Shown: piece by piece, positions 23,731-27,165 of the stretch
Position numbering within the stretch: the first letter of the stretch is position 1
Layout of the letters: each line of letters starts with the position of its first letter
Assembly: GCA_000437515.1 (NCBI GenBank)
Contig: FR898414.1
Location: 25,816 to 52,980 of the forward strand
Origin: Acidiphilium sp. CAG:727
Lineage (GTDB): Bacteria; Bacillota; Clostridia; Christensenellales; Borkfalkiaceae
Length of the DNA stretch: 27,165 nucleotides
Reading direction: 5' to 3'
Position numbers and translations under genes: made by a program
Notes under the pieces: model-generated
Told to the model about the DNA's origin: nothing
Databases searched by the model: none
The model's input: the letters and a program-made list of their open reading frames with translations, nothing else

Positions 23731-26502
23731 ATGGATAAATTCAACGCGATAGCGAATACGAAGATCATAGAACGCGAAGGCATATTTTGCAGAGAACCCG
23801 AACCGTTCGAAGAAAAACTCGTAAAACTCGAAAATTCGAACGAAAAATTCGATTTTACCGAAAATATTTCGACGAAAGAAGAGTTATACGCTCTTTTAGA
23901 CGAAGAGAGAAAGAGAGTTAAACCGTTTCTCGCGGATTATTGCCGCATAAAAGACAAAGGCGTAACTCGTCGTGAAATAAAAGAATTCGAAGCAGGCGGT
24001 AAAACCGTCGTTATTCCCGATTACGGCGGACCTACGGGTAACGCCGTTAAAACGTACGTTCATAAATTCGATCTCGATAAAAAAGAAAACAAGCACTACC
24101 GCATATATTTTCAATCGGTAGACTATATCGCTTTCGTGTATATAAACGGCTGTTGCGTCGGAACTCACGAGGGCTTTTTCGGCTCGTTTTTCTTCGATAT
24201 AACAAACGACGTCAAAAGCGGCGAAAACGAACTTAAAATCGTAGTTAAAAACGATTTCGTTTATCTCGGAAACGAACATCAATGGGGCGGCGAGGCCGTT
24301 CAGGGGGATAAATTATACGCTGCCACGGGTCCCGGATGGGACGATCCCGAACAAGGGTGGCACCATTGCCCTCCGGGATTCGGCATAATCGGAAAAGTAT
24401 ACCTTGACGAATGCGACGATTTTTTCATCAACGATATATTTGTTCGCGTCTTACCCGATTTTTCGCTTGAAGCGTGGGTCGACGTGTACGATTTTACTTA
24501 CGACGGTAAGGATATAGATTTGTCCGTAAGCGTTTACGGGCAGAATTTTGAAAAAATCGTATTCGAAAACATGCAGGTCGATCTCGGCGCGAAAACCAAA
24601 GTAAAAAACAAGAATAATATTTTCAAAGTTCCGTTTAAGATTAAAGACGCTAAAATCTGGAATAACGATACGCCGTGGCTTTATAAAATCGTCGTAGAAG
24701 TCAGATACGGCGATATAGTTCAGGTTAAAACCCGTCAATTCGGCGTAAGAACTTTTACGCAGGACGTAGTCAACGTACCGAAAGGCAGATTTTATCTCAA
24801 CGGTAATGAGATAAAACTTCGCGGAGCGAACACTATGGGGTTCGAACAGCAAGACGTAATGAACGGCAATTTTAATCAACTTATCGACGATATATTGCTG
24901 GCTAAACTTTGCAATATGAACTTTTTGCGCTTGACTCAACGCCCCGTTCAGGAAGAGATTTACGATTATTGCGATAGATTGGGTATTATGATTCAGACCG
25001 ATTTGCCGCTGTTCGGCGTAATGCGTAAAACGAAATTCGCCGAAGGCGTAAGACAAGCCGAAGAGATGGAAAAACTCGTGCGGTCGCATCCTTGTTGTAT
25101 AGTCGATACTTTTATAAACGAGCCTTTCGCCAACGGAAGGGACGAGCCTCACAGACATATGACCCGCGACGAGATGGAAGATTTTTTTGCGGCGTGTAAA
25201 TTAGTCATAAAACTCAACAATCCCGAACGAGTCGTAAAGTCCGTCGACGGCGATTACGATCCGCCTTGCGATGATATGCCCGATAACCATTGTTATAACT
25301 TCTGGTATAACAATCATGCGGTTTTACTTGGCAGATATATAAAGGGCTATTGGCTTAAAATCAAAAAAGACTGGTGTTACGGTTGCGGCGAATTCGGAAC
25401 GGAAGGTTTAGACCCCGTCGATCTTATGAAACGTCGTTATCCGAAAGAGTGGATAAGAGAACCGTTCGACCCGTGCAATATACTGAAATCACAAACCGGT
25501 ACGAACGGCAGAGTTTTTTACCCGAAACAAAATTCGATCGAAGAATGGGTAGAAGCAAGTCAGAATTACCAAGCGTTTGCGGATAAAATGCAAGCCGAAT
25601 TTTTCCGTCGCGATCCGCTGTGCGTATCGTTCGCCGTTCATCTGTTTATCGACGCATGGCCTGCGGGCTGGATGAAGACCATTATGGACTGTGAAAGAAC
25701 GCCAAAAAAAGCGTATTTTGCATACCGTAACGCTTTAACGCCCGTATTGCTTTCGTTCAGAACGGACAGAACGACTTTCTACGACGGCGAAACGGTTAAA
25801 ATCGAAAGTTTTCTTTCAAACGACCTCAATTCCGACGTAAACGGAACGGTAACTTACGTTTTGGTAAATTCCCGCGGAGAAACCGTGCTTTCCAAGACCG
25901 AAAAAATCGGTCAGAAGGCTTGCGGAACGGGTTACGTTCATACGGTCGAATTCAAAATCGACGGCGTCGAAGACAGAGAAAAATTTACGCTTAAAGGATA
26001 TTTCACCGACGGCAAGAACGAAAGCACGAACGAACTCGCAGTGGAAATTTTCGGAAACACCGATTACGAGGAAGACCCCGATATAGAAGTGATAGAACTT
26101 AACGAGCGTAAAGATCATTTCGTGGCGGGCGGAAGAATCAACGTATACGACAATTCATGGTCGGGCGGGGTATTCTTTATCGAAATTCCGCAGAACGAAT
26201 TGTTTGCGGGCATACTCAAAAAGGACGACATCCGTTTCCTTTACAACAAAGAAAAAGATCAGATCGATTACGTAAACGAAAATTCGATGAAGACCACCGA
26301 AGACTTCAAGCCGATTCTGACCAAATACAAATATACGCCGTGGAACGACGATCGCGAAGATATAATTTCGTATAAGCGCGTCGGCAAAAAGATTATCGTG
26401 GTTACTACGATATATCTTCGTCTGGAAAACCCCGCAATAAAACTTTTACTTAAAGCGATTCATACCAACCTTAAAAAATATCTGGAGATTATCAAAAAAT
26501 GA
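23731..26502 (+). CDS. Glycoside hydrolase family 2 enzyme
   Basis: A 923-residue GH2-type exo-glycosidase without a signal peptide. Order: jelly-roll sugar-binding domain (about 80-235), immunoglobulin-like domain (about 236-350), TIM barrel (about 350-670), then extra beta domains to the end. In the barrel, KLRGANTMG opens the catalytic domain, E464 in TFINEPF is the likely acid/base and E554 in CGEFGTEG the likely nucleophile, resembling the SEFG of beta-mannosidases. Activity (galactosidase, mannosidase, glucuronidase or other) cannot be fixed. It is divergent from the AraC-family gene and overlaps the fucosidase by 4 nt (ATGA), so those two are one operon. Confidence 0.9.
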   Translation: MDKFNAIANTKIIEREGIFCREPEPFEEKLVKLENSNEKFDFTENISTKEELYALLDEERKRVKPFLADYCRIKDKGVTRREIKEFEAGGKTVVIPDYGGPTGNAVKTYVHKFDLDKKENKHYRIYFQSVDYIAFVYINGCCVGTHEGFFGSFFFDITNDVKSGENELKIVVKNDFVYLGNEHQWGGEAVQGDKLYAATGPGWDDPEQGWHHCPPGFGIIGKVYLDECDDFFINDIFVRVLPDFSLEAWVDVYDFTYDGKDIDLSVSVYGQNFEKIVFENMQVDLGAKTKVKNKNNIFKVPFKIKDAKIWNNDTPWLYKIVVEVRYGDIVQVKTRQFGVRTFTQDVVNVPKGRFYLNGNEIKLRGANTMGFEQQDVMNGNFNQLIDDILLAKLCNMNFLRLTQRPVQEEIYDYCDRLGIMIQTDLPLFGVMRKTKFAEGVRQAEEMEKLVRSHPCCIVDTFINEPFANGRDEPHRHMTRDEMEDFFAACKLVIKLNNPERVVKSVDGDYDPPCDDMPDNHCYNFWYNNHAVLLGRYIKGYWLKIKKDWCYGCGEFGTEGLDPVDLMKRRYPKEWIREPFDPCNILKSQTGTNGRVFYPKQNSIEEWVEASQNYQAFADKMQAEFFRRDPLCVSFAVHLFIDAWPAGWMKTIMDCERTPKKAYFAYRNALTPVLLSFRTDRTTFYDGETVKIESFLSNDLNSDVNGTVTYVLVNSRGETVLSKTEKIGQKACGTGYVHTVEFKIDGVEDREKFTLKGYFTDGKNESTNELAVEIFGNTDYEEDPDIEVIELNERKDHFVAGGRINVYDNSWSGGVFFIEIPQNELFAGILKKDDIRFLYNKEKDQIDYVNENSMKTTEDFKPILTKYKYTPWNDDREDIISYKRVGKKIIVVTTIYLRLENPAIKLLLKAIHTNLKKYLEIIKK

Positions 26503-27165
26503 GTAAAGTTTTGACTTTATCGAAAAAACAACTCGAATATCTCGAATGGGAATTCGGTGTGTTTTTTCATTTCGGAATCCGTAGTTTCTATCCCGGGCAT
26601 AAAGACTGGGACGGGCTTGACATGCCGCTTTCGGGGTTTAATCCGACCGATCTTAACGCAGACGAATGGTGTCAGACCGCTAAAAATGCGGGCGCGACAT
26701 ACGTATTATTGACTTGTAAACATCACGACGGTTTTGCGCTCTGGCAGTCCGAGTATACCGAATACGGAGTTAAAAATACTCCGTGGAAGGGCGGTAAGGG
26801 CGACGTCGTAAGAGAATACGTCGACGCCGCGAGAAGAGCGGGACTTAAAGTAGGTTTATACTATTCTCCCGCGCAGTGGGGCACGACTGCCGTAAAATTC
26901 GAAAACGGTAAAGAATATGACGATTATTTCATAAATCAGATTTCCGAATTACTCACCGGTTACGGCAAAATAGATTACCTTTGGTTTGACGGTTGCGGCT
27001 CGGAAGACCACGAGTACGACAAAAAAAGAATAGTCAACGAAATATTCAGACTTCAACCCGATATTCTGACTTTTTGCAATGCGGACTGGTATCCCACGGT
27101 AAGGTGGATAGGCAACGAAGACGGTTACGCTTCGATGAATAATCCGCTCGTCGTGAGAAGCATAT
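26499..27165 (+). CDS. Alpha-L-fucosidase, GH29 (partial, runs off window)
   Basis: The first 222 residues of a GH29 enzyme. Typical blocks are EFGVFFHFGIRSFYPG, KHHDGFALWQSEYTEY (substrate-binding His75/His76), GLKVGLYYSP and IDYLWFDG, where D164 is the catalytic nucleophile. No signal peptide, so it should trim fucose from imported oligosaccharides. The start overlaps the GH2 stop by 4 nt. The acid/base residue and C-terminal domain lie beyond the window end. Confidence 0.93.
   Translation, partial: MSKVLTLSKKQLEYLEWEFGVFFHFGIRSFYPGHKDWDGLDMPLSGFNPTDLNADEWCQTAKNAGATYVLLTCKHHDGFALWQSEYTEYGVKNTPWKGGKGDVVREYVDAARRAGLKVGLYYSPAQWGTTAVKFENGKEYDDYFINQISELLTGYGKIDYLWFDGCGSEDHEYDKKRIVNEIFRLQPDILTFCNADWYPTVRWIGNEDGYASMNNPLVVRSI

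Noticed and set aside
24451..25158. A 235-residue minus-strand open frame inside the GH2 gene
   Set aside because: It lies fully antisense to a gene with clear catalytic motifs, and its translation shows no recognisable domain and no ribosome site.

Overview
The window looks like a chromosomal segment from an uncultured, gut-type Clostridia/Firmicutes bacterium. The reasons are AGGAG-type ribosome sites, sigma-A-like TTGACA/TATAAT promoters, the standard genetic code with TGA stops, a FakA/FakB fatty-acid kinase pair, AraC-controlled glycosidase genes and lipoprotein signals. No rRNA, tRNA, CRISPR array or insertion sequence was seen. Lineage is inferred from gene content only, and base composition was not computed.

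Region 1 (1-5.1 kb) is a plus-strand glycan locus. It holds a lipoprotein with a TIM-barrel glycosidase-like body, a GH78 alpha-L-rhamnosidase without a signal peptide, and an exported tyrosine/serine-phosphatase-like protein. Region 2 (5.1-6.3 kb) is a single-gene unit: gpsA (glycerol-3-phosphate dehydrogenase) with its own promoter and a strong hairpin terminator.

Region 3 (6.3-20.3 kb, possibly to 22.4 kb) is the most striking part. It is one tightly packed, mostly overlapping plus-strand operon behind a near-consensus promoter. In order it encodes an adenylation-carrier didomain protein, two PlsC-type acyltransferases, a stand-alone acyl-activating ligase, a stand-alone acyl carrier protein, an LRAT-like/phosphopantetheinyl-transferase fusion, an alpha/beta hydrolase, a DegV/FakB fatty-acid-binding protein, a MelB/MFSD2A-class transporter, a FakA-type fatty-acid kinase, a Cys-type alpha/beta hydrolase, a NodB-type deacetylase and a third alpha/beta hydrolase. 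No ketosynthase or other chain-building gene is present. My reading is that preformed fatty acids are activated onto dedicated carrier proteins and acyl phosphate, then transferred twice to a glycerol-type or other lipid acceptor. This would make it a self-contained lipid re-acylation or special-lipid system. A zinc-ribbon membrane protein and a GH20 hexosaminidase follow without an obvious terminator.

Region 4 (22.4-27.2 kb) is a second glycan locus. A minus-strand AraC-family regulator, broken by a one-base frameshift at an A7 tract, is divergent from a GH2 glycosidase and a GH29 alpha-L-fucosidase that runs off the window. The divergent region has near-consensus promoters both ways, a pair of direct repeats 21 bp apart just before the GH2 -35 box, and a GH2 leader that could fold. 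A bidirectional terminator separates region 3 from the regulator. Because GH78, GH20, GH2 and GH29 all lack signal peptides, they probably act on imported oligosaccharides.
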